Shown here piece after piece: positions 1 through 7,779 of a DNA stretch of 64,000 nucleotides. Positions within the stretch are counted from its first letter, which is position 1. Every line of letters starts with the position of its first letter. Below the pieces are notes generated by a model, which was not told the DNA's origin, searched no databases, and saw nothing but the letters and a program-made list of their open reading frames with translations. Source of the DNA: Vannielia litorea. Lineage in GTDB: Bacteria; Pseudomonadota; Alphaproteobacteria; Rhodobacterales; Rhodobacteraceae. Made by a program: the position numbers and the translations under genes. The stretch lies in NCBI RefSeq assembly GCF_900142295.1, contig NZ_FSRL01000001.1, positions 3,162,001 through 3,226,000 on the forward strand, written 5' to 3'.

Positions 1-106
1 CGCACGGTAGGAAAGTAGGGTTTGCTATTGGTTCTTGCCACTGACGCGATCGCAGCGAACGCTCACTTCGTGCGAAAATCGGCCGTTTGTCGGGGAACTC
101 TCCTCC

Positions 107-793
107 TCAAATCCCCCGCTCAACCCTCTTCCCCCGCGTCCCGGTCAGCTTCATCCCGGGCGCGTTCAGCTTCTCCTCCGGCCCGATCCACGCATAAGCC
201 AGCAAGCACGGCTCCGTTTCGTCCGTCGTGATCCGGTGTTCATGCCCTGACCCGTTCAGAATGAGCGAGCCGGGCGCATGCACCGCCGCGTCGTTCTCCG
301 ACCAGGCGCCCGAGACCGACACGTAGCTCTCCTCGATGTCGGCGTGGGAGTGCTGGGGATAGGTGGTTTTCGGCGCGAAGAGCACGAAGCCCAGGATCAG
401 GCGCTCGCTCACCACCGGGCCGCGCGGGCCGAGCACCTCGCAGTAGGCGTATTTGCGGGCCAGCGTGGGGGGCACCTTTTCGTAGCCGTATTCCCAGGTG
501 AGCCCCGCCGCCACCCGGCCCAGAGCGCGAGCCAGCCCGGCCACGGCGCCGCGCTCGCCTCGGTCCAGCGCGCGGCCGAGGTGGGCCACCACGGGCTTTG
601 TCTCGGGCGGGCGCATCCGCAGCTCGGGGGCGGAGTCGACGACCTTGGAGAGCATGTCGCGCACCCGCTTGCGGTGGGCGCGGATCAGCTTGCTGCCGCC
701 GGAGGACCCGTGGCGGTAGAGCACGTCGAACTCCTGGAGAAGGTAGAGCCAGTCGGGCTGGTCGGTGAGGCGGGCGGCGGTTTGGGTGTCCAT
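107..793 (-). CDS. dddL: DMSP lyase, DddL-type cupin
   Basis: A 228-residue cytoplasmic protein that probably cleaves dimethylsulfoniopropionate to dimethyl sulfide and acrylate. The N-terminal two thirds is helical and the C-terminal third is a cupin core. The metal-binding pattern expected of DddL/DddQ/DddW enzymes is visible: His148 and His150, Glu154, Tyr157, then His184 and His186 on the second cupin strand. The segment from residue 144 to 190 (TTYPQHSHADIEESYVSV onward) is the family signature, and the long N-terminal region argues for DddL rather than DddQ. The ATG at 793 gives a full-length protein. No acrylate-utilisation gene is adjacent on the right; the left flank is outside the window. 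The family call is from recognition of the motif; activity is inferred. Confidence 0.85.
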   Translation of the reverse strand: MDTQTAARLTDQPDWLYLLQEFDVLYRHGSSGGSKLIRAHRKRVRDMLSKVVDSAPELRMRPPETKPVVAHLGRALDRGERGAVAGLARALGRVAAGLTWEYGYEKVPPTLARKYAYCEVLGPRGPVVSERLILGFVLFAPKTTYPQHSHADIEESYVSVSGAWSENDAAVHAPGSLILNGSGHEHRITTDETEPCLLAYAWIGPEEKLNAPGMKLTGTRGKRVERGI

Positions 794-912
794 CGGAGTC
801 TCGCGGTCTGTTCAGGCCTCACGCTACGGTGCTGCCCGGCCCGATCAACCCCCCAAAACACCAGCGGGCGATGGGGTTACCACCGCCCGTCTTGCAGAAA
901 TGCCGTATGCAC

Positions 913-934
913 GGGTTGTGCATGGGTTGTGCAT
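913..934 (+). repeat. Tandem 11-bp repeat upstream of dddL
   Basis: The 11-mer GGGTTGTGCAT occurs twice in direct tandem at 913-923 and 924-934, about 120-140 bp upstream of the dddL start codon. The core TGTGCA therefore repeats with an 11-bp period, about one helical turn, which suits a protein-binding site on one DNA face. A similar TGTGCA-N5-TGTGCA pair lies upstream of glnK (17531-17547 region). The binding protein, if any, is unknown. Confidence 0.4.
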
Positions 935-1010
935 CAATTGTGTATGTGACTTTTTTGCGGTTAATGCCTTGCCGCACCGCGGCGCAACGGCATTTGCGCA
1001 AAGCCCGTTT

Positions 1011-1172
1011 TCAGAGCGTCAGCAAGGCCTCGCCGCCGCGCATGGAGCTGACGACAAAGCCGCTCGCCGTTTCCTCCAGCTTGTAGCCGTAGCCCACCAG
1101 CCGGTGCTTCCACTCACGGTTCGAAACCGATTGCTGCTTTTCCCGCATCACGATGCTGCGAATTTCGTCCAT
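1011..1172 (-). CDS. Small conserved-looking protein, 53 aa
   Basis: A 53-residue reading frame beginning MDEIRSIVMREKQQ and ending GGEALLTL. It has no signal peptide or membrane segment, is rich in charged residues and contains a central WKHRLVGYGYKLEE segment. An AGGGGA element about 9 bases before the ATG fits a ribosome-binding site. The frame sits alone between dddL and the lipoprotein gene at 1300, all on the minus strand. I do not recognise a function. Codon use is like the neighbouring genes, which supports real coding, and the absence of any competing ORF makes it the only gene in this gap. Confidence 0.6.
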   Translation of the reverse strand: MDEIRSIVMREKQQSVSNREWKHRLVGYGYKLEETASGFVVSSMRGGEALLTL

Positions 1173-1197
1173 CTTTGTATTCCCCTGATTTCTCTAG

Positions 1198-1220
1198 AAA
1201 AACCGGGCAGATACCTGCCC
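1198..1220 (-). terminator. Possible intrinsic terminator after the 1300-1881 lipoprotein gene
   Basis: Read on the minus strand, a 6-bp stem GGGCAG / CTGCCC with loop GTAT is followed by GG and five T residues. It lies about 80 bases past the stop codon of the lipoprotein gene and before the 53-residue ORF. The stem is short, so the call is moderate. Confidence 0.45.
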
Positions 1221-1299
1221 CCACAGCCTGCATCAGACAGGCCGGGTTTGTCAGGAGTTCAGCGACAAACGGGCGATTTCAGGGCAATTGTTCGGAGGC

Positions 1300-1881
1300 T
1301 CAGTCGACCCGGCTGATCCGCTTGGTGCGGCCGGTTTCCTGCTTCCATTTCAAGATGGCAAGCCGCGGCTCCCAGGGGTAGCGCTTGTCGTCGCGGGTGG
1401 CGATCCAGGTCAGGATCCCGCCCTCCCGCCAAGGGTCCACCACAATGCCGTCATACATCGAATCCCCCTTCCGCGAGATGATCGAGGTGGAATGTTCCAG
1501 CAGCAGCGGATTGCGCGCGTGGGCGATCGCGCGGTGGATATCAAGGGTTTGGAATTGCTCGGCTTTCAGGGCCTTTTCCATGTCTTCCGCCCAGTGGCGG
1601 CAAAGCCCGCGCGGCTTGGTTCCGGCGTTCACCTTCATGTTGTGAATCAGCGGGCCGTCCTCGATCTCGTACTCGCGGGCCAGCCTTGCGGTGGCCGAGT
1701 AGCTCACCCGCGCTGCCCGCGCCGCCTCTTCCGGGTCGATCCCCGGACCGAGCGCAAGAATGGCCTGCTCGAGCCGGGCCACGTCATCGGGGGAGGAGGT
1801 GGGCGGAGCGCCGCAGCCCGCAAGCAGAAGCCCCAGCAGCATGGCGCCGACAAGCCACAGCTTTCGTTGAATAAAACCCAT
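1300..1881 (-). CDS. Lipoprotein with transglutaminase-like Cys-His-Asp pattern
   Basis: A 193-residue predicted lipoprotein: a hydrophobic signal segment at residues 8-22 ends in the lipobox LLAGC (Cys23). The mature part carries GLCRHWAEDM with Cys94, LLEHSTSII with His130 and GIVVDPWREGG with Asp149. That order and spacing (Cys on a helix, His then Asp on following strands) matches the transglutaminase/papain-like fold, so it may be a periplasmic cysteine protease, transpeptidase or amidase-like enzyme. This is inference from motif layout; overall similarity to a named family cannot be seen. It is transcribed opposite to the lipid kinase gene that follows at 2029. Confidence 0.7.
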   Translation of the reverse strand: MGFIQRKLWLVGAMLLGLLLAGCGAPPTSSPDDVARLEQAILALGPGIDPEEAARAARVSYSATARLAREYEIEDGPLIHNMKVNAGTKPRGLCRHWAEDMEKALKAEQFQTLDIHRAIAHARNPLLLEHSTSIISRKGDSMYDGIVVDPWREGGILTWIATRDDKRYPWEPRLAILKWKQETGRTKRISRVD

Positions 1882-2028
1882 GTTTCCCCTGCCTCGTGGC
1901 TGCCTGCCTCGCCCCCGGTGCTAGCCCGCAGGCCCGGCCTTGTCGAGACCATGAGGCGCGCAACCAAACGCCGCTCAGCGAGTTGTGATCCCGAAGCCGC
2001 GCCGCAACCTGACCGATCGGAGCCGACC

Positions 2029-2967
2029 ATGGCAGCCCTCCCTGAGCTCGCCGAGCCCCCCACACGCGCGCCCTCGCCGGGCGAGATCTGCGTGATCGCC
2101 AACGCGAGGTCGGGCACCAACGCCCGCGACGCGGAGGCAATCGAGCGCGCCTTTCGGGTGTTCGGCGATGCGGCTGTCCTGCGCGAATGGACCCCGGGCG
2201 AAGATCTGCGCGAGACGGTCCAAGAGGCGATCGACGCCGGGGCGCGCACCGTTGTGGCCGCTGGCGGCGACGGCACCGCGATGGCTGCGGCGCAGGCACT
2301 GCTGGGCACGGATGTGGCCTTGGCGGTGCTGCCGCTCGGCACCTTCAACTACTTCGCTCGCGGCCTCGGCCTGCCGGAAGATCCGGAAGAGGCGGCGCGG
2401 GCCATACTGGCGGGACGCCGGCATCAGATCTCGGTGGGGATGGTGGGCGAGCAGGTGTTTCTGAACAACGCCTCGCTGGGCGTTTACCCGGCGATCCTGA
2501 AGGAGCGCGAAACGGTCTACAAACGCTGGGGCCGCCGCCGGCTTATGGCGCATTGGTCGGTGCTGAAGACCTTTCTGAGGTTCCAGCGTCCGATGAAGAT
2601 GCGCATCACCGCGGATGGCGTGTCGCGCAACGTGCGCGCGCCGCTGCTCTTTGTCGCCCGCTCCTCCTACCAGCTCGACCGTTTCGGGCTGGCCGGCACG
2701 GAGGCGATCAAGGATGACAGGTTCGCGGTGCTCATCGGGCGGGCCACCAGCCGGGGCAAGCTCTTCAAGATCACGTGGCGGCTGGTGACCGGCACCATGC
2801 AGGAAGGCCGCGACTATGACATGATCGCGGCGCGACACCTGACGGTGGAAACGGCCAAGCCCCGCACGCTGGTGGCCTTCGACGGCGAGAAATCGCGGGA
2901 AAGGAGCCCTTTCACTGTCCGCATTGCCGACCGGCCGCTGACCATCATCCGACCCGACCGATCATGA
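2029..2967 (+). CDS. Diacylglycerol/lipid kinase family protein (YegS-like)
   Basis: A 312-residue protein of the diacylglycerol kinase catalytic family. The ATP-binding signature VVAAGGDGTAMAAAQAL and the following LPLGTFNYFARGLGLP are the family hallmarks; the C-terminal half forms the beta-sandwich domain ending in FDGEKSRERSPF. It probably phosphorylates a membrane lipid such as diacylglycerol or sphingoid base; the exact substrate is unknown. The ATG at 2029 was chosen because a GGAG element lies upstream and the family begins close to the CVIANARSG strand; an in-frame ATG at 1951 is possible. The stop overlaps the start of the phosphoesterase gene by four bases, so the two are co-translated. 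Confidence 0.85.
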   Translation: MAALPELAEPPTRAPSPGEICVIANARSGTNARDAEAIERAFRVFGDAAVLREWTPGEDLRETVQEAIDAGARTVVAAGGDGTAMAAAQALLGTDVALAVLPLGTFNYFARGLGLPEDPEEAARAILAGRRHQISVGMVGEQVFLNNASLGVYPAILKERETVYKRWGRRRLMAHWSVLKTFLRFQRPMKMRITADGVSRNVRAPLLFVARSSYQLDRFGLAGTEAIKDDRFAVLIGRATSRGKLFKITWRLVTGTMQEGRDYDMIAARHLTVETAKPRTLVAFDGEKSRERSPFTVRIADRPLTIIRPDRS

Positions 2968-3791
2968 GACGCATCCTTCACCTTTCCGATCTGCACTACG
3001 GTCGCGCCGACGCGACGCTCGAAGACCCGCTGCTCGAAAAGATCGCCGAGTTGCACCCTGACCTGGTGGTGATCTCGGGCGATTTCACCCAGCGGGCACG
3101 ACGCAGGCAGTTTGCCGCGGCGGCGAGGTTCGTGGCGCGGATCGAGGCGCCGGTGCTCTCGGTGCCGGGCAATCACGACACGCCGGTCGACAACCTTTAT
3201 CGGCGCTTCGTCACGCCGTTTCATCGCTACCAGAAGTACATCGACCCGGAGCTGGAGCCTGCCGTGGAAGACGAGGAGATGTCTGTCGTGGGGGTGAACA
3301 CGGTAAACCGGTTCTCCTGGCAGCGCGGGCATTTCTCGGGCCGGACGGTGCGGCGGGTGTGCACTGCCTTTGCCGACCAGGGCGGCAAGCTGAAGGTGGT
3401 GGTGGTGCATCACCCGCTCGAGCACGGGCCAACGGTGGAGAAGCGGCTGATGCGGGGCGCGAGCGCGGCGCTCTCGGCGCTGTCGGGCTGCGGGGCGGAC
3501 GTGGTGCTCTCGGGACATCTGCACACGGCCTCTGCCGCACCCTTTACCGCCGCGCCGGGGCTGCTCTTCGTGCAGGCGGGAACCGGGCTTTCGACTCGCC
3601 TGCGCGGGGAAAAAAACAACTTCAACCTGCTGGACGTGGACGGGCCGCGGGTGTCGATCACCACATGGGCGGCTGAGGGCCGTGTCTTCGGCCCCGGCGA
3701 AAGCGCCACCTATGCGCGGGGCTCAAACGGGTGGGAGCGGGTTGCGGGCGAGGCGGCCTTCACCGCCCGCCCGCGCCTGGCCGCCAGATAG
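2964..3791 (+). CDS. Metallophosphoesterase (calcineurin-like)
   Basis: A 275-residue cytoplasmic phosphoesterase. All five blocks of the binuclear metal centre are visible: HLSDLHYG (DxH) near the N terminus, VISGDFTQ (GD), VPGNHDTP (GNHD), VVVHHPLEH and LSGHLHTAS (GHxH). The family includes cyclic-nucleotide phosphodiesterases (CpdA) and lipid-head-group phosphatases such as LpxH; the substrate here is not apparent. It overlaps the preceding lipid kinase gene by ATGA, which suggests that the kinase and phosphatase act in related lipid metabolism, but that link is only positional. Confidence 0.88.
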   Translation: MRRILHLSDLHYGRADATLEDPLLEKIAELHPDLVVISGDFTQRARRRQFAAAARFVARIEAPVLSVPGNHDTPVDNLYRRFVTPFHRYQKYIDPELEPAVEDEEMSVVGVNTVNRFSWQRGHFSGRTVRRVCTAFADQGGKLKVVVVHHPLEHGPTVEKRLMRGASAALSALSGCGADVVLSGHLHTASAAPFTAAPGLLFVQAGTGLSTRLRGEKNNFNLLDVDGPRVSITTWAAEGRVFGPGESATYARGSNGWERVAGEAAFTARPRLAAR

Positions 3792-3797
3792 CCGGCC

Positions 3798-4844
3798 CTA
3801 GTTGGTGCGCGGCAGAAACTCGATCCGACGGTTCTTGCCCTTGCCTTCGGCGGTGTCATTGGAGGCCACCGGCTTGTCCTCGCCGTAGCCCTTTGCAGAC
3901 AAGCGCTCGGGCGCGATGCCATTGCGGATCAGATAATCGGCCACGGACCTGGCCCGGCGCTCGGAGAGTTGCTGGTTGTAGCTCGCCTTGCCGACGCTGT
4001 CGGTGTGACCCGCGACCTCGACCTCGATCCCCGGGCAGCGGCTGGTGATATCGAGCAGCTCCTTGAGCAGCGGCTCGGAGGCATCGTCAAGCCGCGACGA
4101 GCCGGAGGCGAAGTAGATGTTGCCTGTGCGCGAGAGAATCTCGAAGCGGCCTTCGCAGGCCTCCTTGTCGAAGACCTCGGCCTCGCCCACGGCGGCATTG
4201 GTGGCGTCCACCTCGCTGCGCCCGCCGGTGAGCGGCGCGCCATTGGTGCCGCGCCGGTCGAAGAGGAAGTCGAAGGTCACCGTGGCGGAAGGCACGATAT
4301 CGACCTTGGCGGCATCCTCGAGCTTGCCAAGGTTCTCCATCAGGCCGAACTCATCGACCGAGATCGCCACCGGCCGGGCGGTGGCCACCGAGATGCGGTC
4401 GTCGTTCAGGAGCGTGGCCACGACCTCGGCCACGAGGGTTTTCTTGACGCCGTGCAGATCGAGCGAGAAGGGCATGGAAAAGTTCGCGCGGCGCTTGTTT
4501 TCGAGCTCCTTGACCATGTCTGCCGTCACATCGGCCAGCACGATGGCCTCGGGGAACTTGAAAGTCTCGAAGAAAAGGAACCGCATGCGGACGTTGCGCA
4601 GGTCGATCTTGGTGTCGACGCTCTCGAGGGCAACCCGGAGCTCGGCCTTGCCGTTCGGGAAGATCTCGCCGGTGAAGGTGGCGAAGTCGCTGGACTCGGA
4701 GACCACCTCCTTCTTGATCGACTGGAACCGGAGGTTGGAGGCGGAGGGATCGAGCAGCCAGCCCGGATCGAGGTTGCCCTGAGCGGCAGCCGGGGCTGCG
4801 GCGACGAATGCGAGAGCCAGAATGATGGCGAAACGGCGGAACAT
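3798..4844 (-). CDS. YceI-like/OmpA domain fusion protein, periplasmic or outer membrane
   Basis: A 348-residue exported protein. The signal peptide (residues 1-21, ending APAAAQ) is followed by a region of about 180 residues resembling the YceI lipid-binding beta-barrel (LDPSASNLRFQSIKK, then FTGEIFPNGKAEL and VDTKIDLRNVRMRFLFF). The last 110 residues are an OmpA C-terminal peptidoglycan-binding domain with IYFASGSSRLDD, GHTDSVGKASYNQQLSERRA and GYGEDKPVASNDT. The start at 4844 has an excellent GGGAGG ribosome-binding site, so the longer upstream extension is rejected. The fusion would tether a lipid-binding fold to the cell wall. It diverges from the 4982 gene. Confidence 0.82.
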   Translation of the reverse strand: MFRRFAIILALAFVAAAPAAAQGNLDPGWLLDPSASNLRFQSIKKEVVSESSDFATFTGEIFPNGKAELRVALESVDTKIDLRNVRMRFLFFETFKFPEAIVLADVTADMVKELENKRRANFSMPFSLDLHGVKKTLVAEVVATLLNDDRISVATARPVAISVDEFGLMENLGKLEDAAKVDIVPSATVTFDFLFDRRGTNGAPLTGGRSEVDATNAAVGEAEVFDKEACEGRFEILSRTGNIYFASGSSRLDDASEPLLKELLDITSRCPGIEVEVAGHTDSVGKASYNQQLSERRARSVADYLIRNGIAPERLSAKGYGEDKPVASNDTAEGKGKNRRIEFLPRTN

Positions 4845-4981
4845 GGAAACCTCCCTGGGTTGAGGCTGGAAAATGGGTCTGTTGCAAATGCCGCCCATGG
4901 GGCGGTTGTCTTGGGAACGAGAATTGCCCGGAGGCGCAACTGTTGCTAGCGTCCTGATACTACGCGCAACGGGCAGGAAGT

Positions 4982-5428
4982 ATGAAAGAAATTCGTGCAG
5001 GTCTCGTGATTGGGCTGTTTGCCGCCCTGCTCGGGGCCGTGGCCTCGGGCGCGCAGGACGCCGGAGACCCGGCCGTGATCATCCTCGACGTCGAGGAGGA
5101 CGGCGAGGTGGAGGGGCCTGAAGAGCCGGTTGGCCCGGTGCGCTGGGACGAGCCGCTGACGGGCAGCGCCGAAGAGATCCGCGGCAAGACGATCGAGCAG
5201 GTCTTTACCGAGAATTCACCGCTATTTCCGCCGCTTGAGGGGCTTCCGGAAGAGATCTGGAAGGCGCAGACCTGCACCACATGCCACGAGTGGACCCGTG
5301 AGCGGATCTGCGAGCAGGCGACGAACTACCTGAACCCGGAGTTCTCCGAGAACCTGACGAAGCCGCATCCGCTGGGCGGAACCTTCAAGGCAAACCTGAA
5401 GCTCTGGGCGGAGGATGGGTGCCTGTAG
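4982..5428 (+). CDS. Secreted protein with a single CXXCH haem-type motif
   Basis: A 148-residue protein with a clear signal peptide (hydrophobic residues 7-22, cleavage near ASGAQ). The mature N terminus is very acidic (DVEEDGEVEGPEEP). Near the C terminus lies CTTCHEWTRERIC: Cys98 and Cys101 with His102 form a c-type haem attachment motif, with extra cysteines at 110 and 147. His129 is a possible sixth ligand. The rest does not resemble a normal cytochrome c fold, so it could be a small haem protein or a disulphide/metal-binding protein. The gene diverges from the OmpA-fusion gene, and its 3' end overlaps the opposite-strand gene at 5385 by 44 bases. Confidence 0.65.
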   Translation: MKEIRAGLVIGLFAALLGAVASGAQDAGDPAVIILDVEEDGEVEGPEEPVGPVRWDEPLTGSAEEIRGKTIEQVFTENSPLFPPLEGLPEEIWKAQTCTTCHEWTRERICEQATNYLNPEFSENLTKPHPLGGTFKANLKLWAEDGCL

Positions 5429-5900
5429 GGGCGAGGGGCTCGAGAACCTCGTCATGGTCCGCCCCGGCTGACACGTCACCGAGCACGCGCTCCACCAGGT
5501 GGCGTTGGCTGTGGCCGGGGAACGGGGACTGAAACCGCCGGATCAGCGTGGAGTAGGCCTGCCCGAGCTCGGACGCCTTGCAGATGCGCCGCCCGTCGGA
5601 GATGTGATGCACGGCCAGCCCGCCGCCCGCGGGCCGCAACTCGTGCCCCCGGAGCCGCAACAGGCTTGCCAGCTGCGACCAGCTCTCGGCCTCGGCGAAA
5701 GCCGGGGCGAGGAGCGTGGCGAGCCCTGCGACGAGCCGCTCATCTGCCCTTTGAGGCGTCTTCGCGGTGGCGTGGCGCCTGTGCAGCTCGCGCCTCACCG
5801 CATCGCGAAGCAACTGCCCGACGGAAATGTCGTCTCTCTGTGCCGCATCCATGAGGGCGGCAAGGGTGGGATGGCTGACCTGAAAGGAAATCCGCTGCAT
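5385..5900 (-). CDS. Hypothetical protein with N-terminal ribbon-helix-helix-like region
   Basis: A 171-residue protein. Residues 1-43 (a short strand MQRISFQV, then two helices with ISVGQLLRDAVRRELHRR) resemble a ribbon-helix-helix DNA-binding fold. A C-terminal block, residues 86-132, has ELRPAGGGLAVHHISDGRR and ICKASELGQAYSTLIRRF, a conserved-looking segment that reminds me of C-terminal domains found in some relaxase-associated proteins, though I cannot name it securely. The last 25 residues are proline-rich and overlap the convergent gene ending at 5428. It sits just downstream of rlmN on the same strand, 35 bases away. Function unknown. Confidence 0.6.
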   Translation of the reverse strand: MQRISFQVSHPTLAALMDAAQRDDISVGQLLRDAVRRELHRRHATAKTPQRADERLVAGLATLLAPAFAEAESWSQLASLLRLRGHELRPAGGGLAVHHISDGRRICKASELGQAYSTLIRRFQSPFPGHSQRHLVERVLGDVSAGADHDEVLEPLAPTGTHPPPRASGLP

Positions 5901-5935
5901 CCTCGCAGCGTGACGCGATTCTGGTTAACGAGGTC

Positions 5936-7123
5936 TTAAAGCCCGGCCTCCGCCGCGATCTCCTTGCGGCTCTTGCGGGCCCGCTCGGTCTCGGACTTGA
6001 GCTGCCCGCAGGCGGCCATGATATCCTCGCCGCGCGGGGTACGGATGGGCGAGGCATAGCCGGCCTTGTAGACGATATCGGCGAAGGCCTCGATCCGCTC
6101 CCAGCTCGACCGCTTGTAGGGTGCGCCGGGCCACTCGTTGAACGGGATCAGGTTGATCTTGGCCGGGATGCCCGCGATCAGCTTCACCAGCCGCTTCGCG
6201 TCGGCGTCGCTGTCGTTCACCCCGTCGAGCATGACGTATTCGAAGGTGATCCGCTCGGAGTTGCTCAGCCGCGGATACTCGCGCAGCGCGTTCAGCAGGG
6301 TCTCGATGTTCCACCGCTTGTTGATCGGCACCAGCCTGTCGCGCACCTCGTCGGTGGTGGCGTGAAAGCTGACCGCGAGAAGGCAGCCGATCTCTTCCGC
6401 CGCGCGGGCGATCTCGGGCACCACGCCGGAGGTGGAGAGGGTGATGCGGCGGCGGGACAGAGAGATGCCCTCGCCGTCCATCGCGATCTTCATCGCATCA
6501 CGCACGGCCTCGAAGTTGTAGAGCGGCTCGCCCATGCCCATCAGCACGATGTTCGACAGCAGGCGCGGGCCGTTCTCATCGGAGCCCTTGCCCTGCTCGG
6601 GCCATTCGCCGAGGTCGTCGCGCGCGAGCATGACCTGACCGATGATCTCGCCCGCGGTCAGGTTGCGCACGAGCTTCTGGGTGCCGGTGTGGCAGAAAGA
6701 GCAGGTGAGCGTGCAGCCGACCTGGGAGGAGATGCAAAGCGTGCCGCGGTCTTCCTCGGGGATGTAGACCGTCTCGACCTCATGGCCGCCGGCGATGCGC
6801 ACGAGATACTTGCGGGTGCCATCGGCGCTCACCTCGCGCTTCACCACCTCGGGCACGGCGATCTCGAAGTGCTCGGCAAGGTCGGCGCGGAAGGCCTTGG
6901 AGAGGTTGGTCATCGCGTCGAAGTCGCGGACGCCCCACTGGTAGACCCACTGCCAGATCTGGCCCGTCCGCATCCGCACCTGCTTGTCGGCCACGCCGAT
7001 GGAGCGCAGCGCCTCGGCGAGGCCCTCGCGGGTCAGACCGACGATGTTGCGCTTGCCGCCTTCGGGCAGCTTGCGGGGGATCGTCGCCACGTCTTGCGTG
7101 ATCGGGGCGCTGGCCTCGGTCAT
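5936..7123 (-). CDS. rlmN: Dual-specificity rRNA/tRNA adenine-C2 methyltransferase RlmN
   Basis: A 395-residue radical SAM enzyme that methylates C2 of A2503 in 23S rRNA and of A37 in some tRNAs. The iron-sulphur motif CTLTCSFC has Cys137, Cys141 and Cys144; [10 protein letters not shown] contacts [15 protein letters not shown] near the C terminus supplies the second catalytic cysteine. An N-terminal RNA-binding region (residues 25-100) precedes the barrel. The length matches alphaproteobacterial RlmN. The start at 7123 follows a GAGAAGAG ribosome-binding site. Confidence 0.95.
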   Translation of the reverse strand: MTEASAPITQDVATIPRKLPEGGKRNIVGLTREGLAEALRSIGVADKQVRMRTGQIWQWVYQWGVRDFDAMTNLSKAFRADLAEHFEIAVPEVVKREVSADGTRKYLVRIAGGHEVETVYIPEEDRGTLCISSQVGCTLTCSFCHTGTQKLVRNLTAGEIIGQVMLARDDLGEWPEQGKGSDENGPRLLSNIVLMGMGEPLYNFEAVRDAMKIAMDGEGISLSRRRITLSTSGVVPEIARAAEEIGCLLAVSFHATTDEVRDRLVPINKRWNIETLLNALREYPRLSNSERITFEYVMLDGVNDSDADAKRLVKLIAGIPAKINLIPFNEWPGAPYKRSSWERIEAFADIVYKAGYASPIRTPRGEDIMAACGQLKSETERARKSRKEIAAEAGL

Positions 7124-7192
7124 CTCTTCTCTCCGGGTGTCGGGTTCAAGCTGCCCACATAGGGCGGCATGACCCTTATTGCAAAGGTTTTC

Positions 7193-7720
7193 TCACACGC
7201 CGAAGCGGCGGGAGATCTCTGCGAGCGCCTCCTGCTGACGCGGTCCGAGGCTGCCGCCCTCGGCACCGGCGGCGGTGTCGAGCACGGTGAGCAACGGTTG
7301 CAGGGCGCCCTGGCCGCCGAGGGAGTGCAGCTTCTTGACGATCCGGCTGATGGCGGCGTCGGGTGCGCCGCACTGGCCAACCAGCCAGCGGCCCAGCACC
7401 GCGGCCTCCTCGGCGCCGTTGAGATCGACCCGGTAGGCCTTTTGCAGCCCCTGCAGGATGCCGGTGCGCTGGCCGCGGGTGGGCAGATCATCGAGCGAGA
7501 TGAAGGCCTCGGCGATCCCGGCGGCAGCGACCACGGGCTCCTCCACGCCATCCACCGGATGCTCCTTGCGCCGCAGCTTGTAGCCGAAGCGGCGCGCGGC
7601 GGCGCGCACGTCGCCCGCTGCCTCCATGAGCTCGCCCGCCATGTCGGCGGCACCGCGCATGCGGCTATACCAGAAATAGGCCGCGCCAAGCAGCGCGAGG
7701 GCTCCGAGAATGAAAGGCAA
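7193..7720 (-). CDS. Membrane-anchored hypothetical protein
   Basis: A 175-residue protein with one N-terminal membrane segment (FILGALALLGAAYFWY, residues 3-18) followed by a basic SRMR stretch, so the bulk is probably cytoplasmic. The soluble part is mainly alpha-helical (for example AEEAAVLGRWLVGQC and ISRIVKKLHSLGG) and faintly resembles the all-helical TerB-like fold; this is only an impression. It lies 69 bases downstream of the rlmN start on the same strand. No catalytic motif is evident. Function unknown. Confidence 0.65.
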   Translation of the reverse strand: MPFILGALALLGAAYFWYSRMRGAADMAGELMEAAGDVRAAARRFGYKLRRKEHPVDGVEEPVVAAAGIAEAFISLDDLPTRGQRTGILQGLQKAYRVDLNGAEEAAVLGRWLVGQCGAPDAAISRIVKKLHSLGGQGALQPLLTVLDTAAGAEGGSLGPRQQEALAEISRRFGV

Positions 7721-7779
7721 GACAATGACTCCGAACAGGAAATTCCTGATCGGAGCCTAAGCCGAAGCGGGCCGCGCGA

